From: CAYLNH01 sp964384625
GTDB taxonomy: Bacteria; Verrucomicrobiota; Lentisphaeria; JABSQK01
Length of the DNA: 15,258 bases
Direction: 5' to 3'
NCBI GenBank assembly: GCA_964384625.1
Contig: CAYLNH010000172.1
Span: 1-15,258, forward strand
In this document: one piece after another, positions 15,206-15,258 of the stretch
How the letters are laid out: every line of letters starts with the position of its first letter
Position numbering within the stretch: the stretch's first letter is position 1
Position numbers and translations under genes: made by a program
The notes under the pieces: model-generated
Seen by the model: only the letters and a program-made list of their open reading frames with translations
The model's database searches: none
What the model was told of the DNA's origin: nothing

Positions 15206-15258
15206 GGAATGGCGCTGAATTAAGATGATCTTGGGACAGGCAATGTCTTTTCCGTGTA
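15206..15258 (+). repeat. Dispersed repeat, copy 3 (at the window edge)
   Basis: Reverse complement of copy 2 (1536-1588) at 42 of 53 positions, and its core (15207-15238) matches copy 1 at 28 of 32. It starts 51 nt after the methyltransferase stop in the gene's sense direction. It is cut by the window end, so its full length is not visible. Confidence 0.8.

Noticed and set aside
1..15258. CRISPR array, tRNA or rRNA genes, transposase, phage integrase
   Set aside because: I looked for regular short repeats with spacers, cloverleaf-like and rRNA-like sequences and transposase or integrase motifs, and saw none.

Overview
The window is about 15.3 kb of GC-rich bacterial chromosome. I recognise ten protein-coding genes; no RNA gene, CRISPR array or transposase gene is visible. 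The organism is most likely a Gram-negative from the Planctomycetota-Verrucomicrobiota-Lentisphaerota (PVC) group. The reasons are high GC, an ECF sigma/anti-sigma pair whose anti-sigma carries secretin/TonB short N-terminal (STN)-like modules with an I-P-x-V lead-in common in PVC proteins, a large membrane-anchored ankyrin protein, and a GH2 glycosidase. This assignment is inference, not proof.

Layout. Positions 120-9969 are almost entirely minus strand. Reading in transcription order from the right: a GH2 beta-mannosidase-like enzyme (9969-8029) is followed after 15 nt by a membrane-anchored protein of unknown function that starts with TTG (8013-7333). After a 395-nt gap comes an ECF sigma factor (6937-6410) and, 10 nt on, its zinc-finger anti-sigma factor (6399-4231). 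After a 327-nt gap comes a tight three-gene operon: an AraC-type regulator (3903-2992), a six-helix membrane protein overlapping it by 10 nt (3001-2441), and a class III-type polyphosphate kinase 2 (2428-1592, 12-nt gap). Then, after 290 nt, comes a PP-loop (QueC-like) protein with a cysteine cluster (1301-120). Divergent from the GH2 gene, on the plus strand, lie a 1370-residue ankyrin-repeat membrane protein (10171-14283) and a SAM-dependent methyltransferase-like protein (14408-15154).

How the genes may work together. The sigma/anti-sigma pair is a classical transmembrane signalling switch, but the anti-sigma carries its own putative periplasmic STN-like modules. The AraC regulator probably controls its own operon, which would link an external or metabolic cue to polyphosphate-driven nucleotide phosphorylation. 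The GH2 enzyme and its anchored neighbour are co-transcribed, but the neighbour's role is unknown.

The most notable non-coding signal is a dispersed imperfect repeat with three copies: near the left end, directly 3' of the PPK2 gene, and at the extreme right end. All three lie just downstream of a gene and in the same orientation relative to that gene. The right-end copy runs into the window edge, consistent with a repeat that breaks assemblies.
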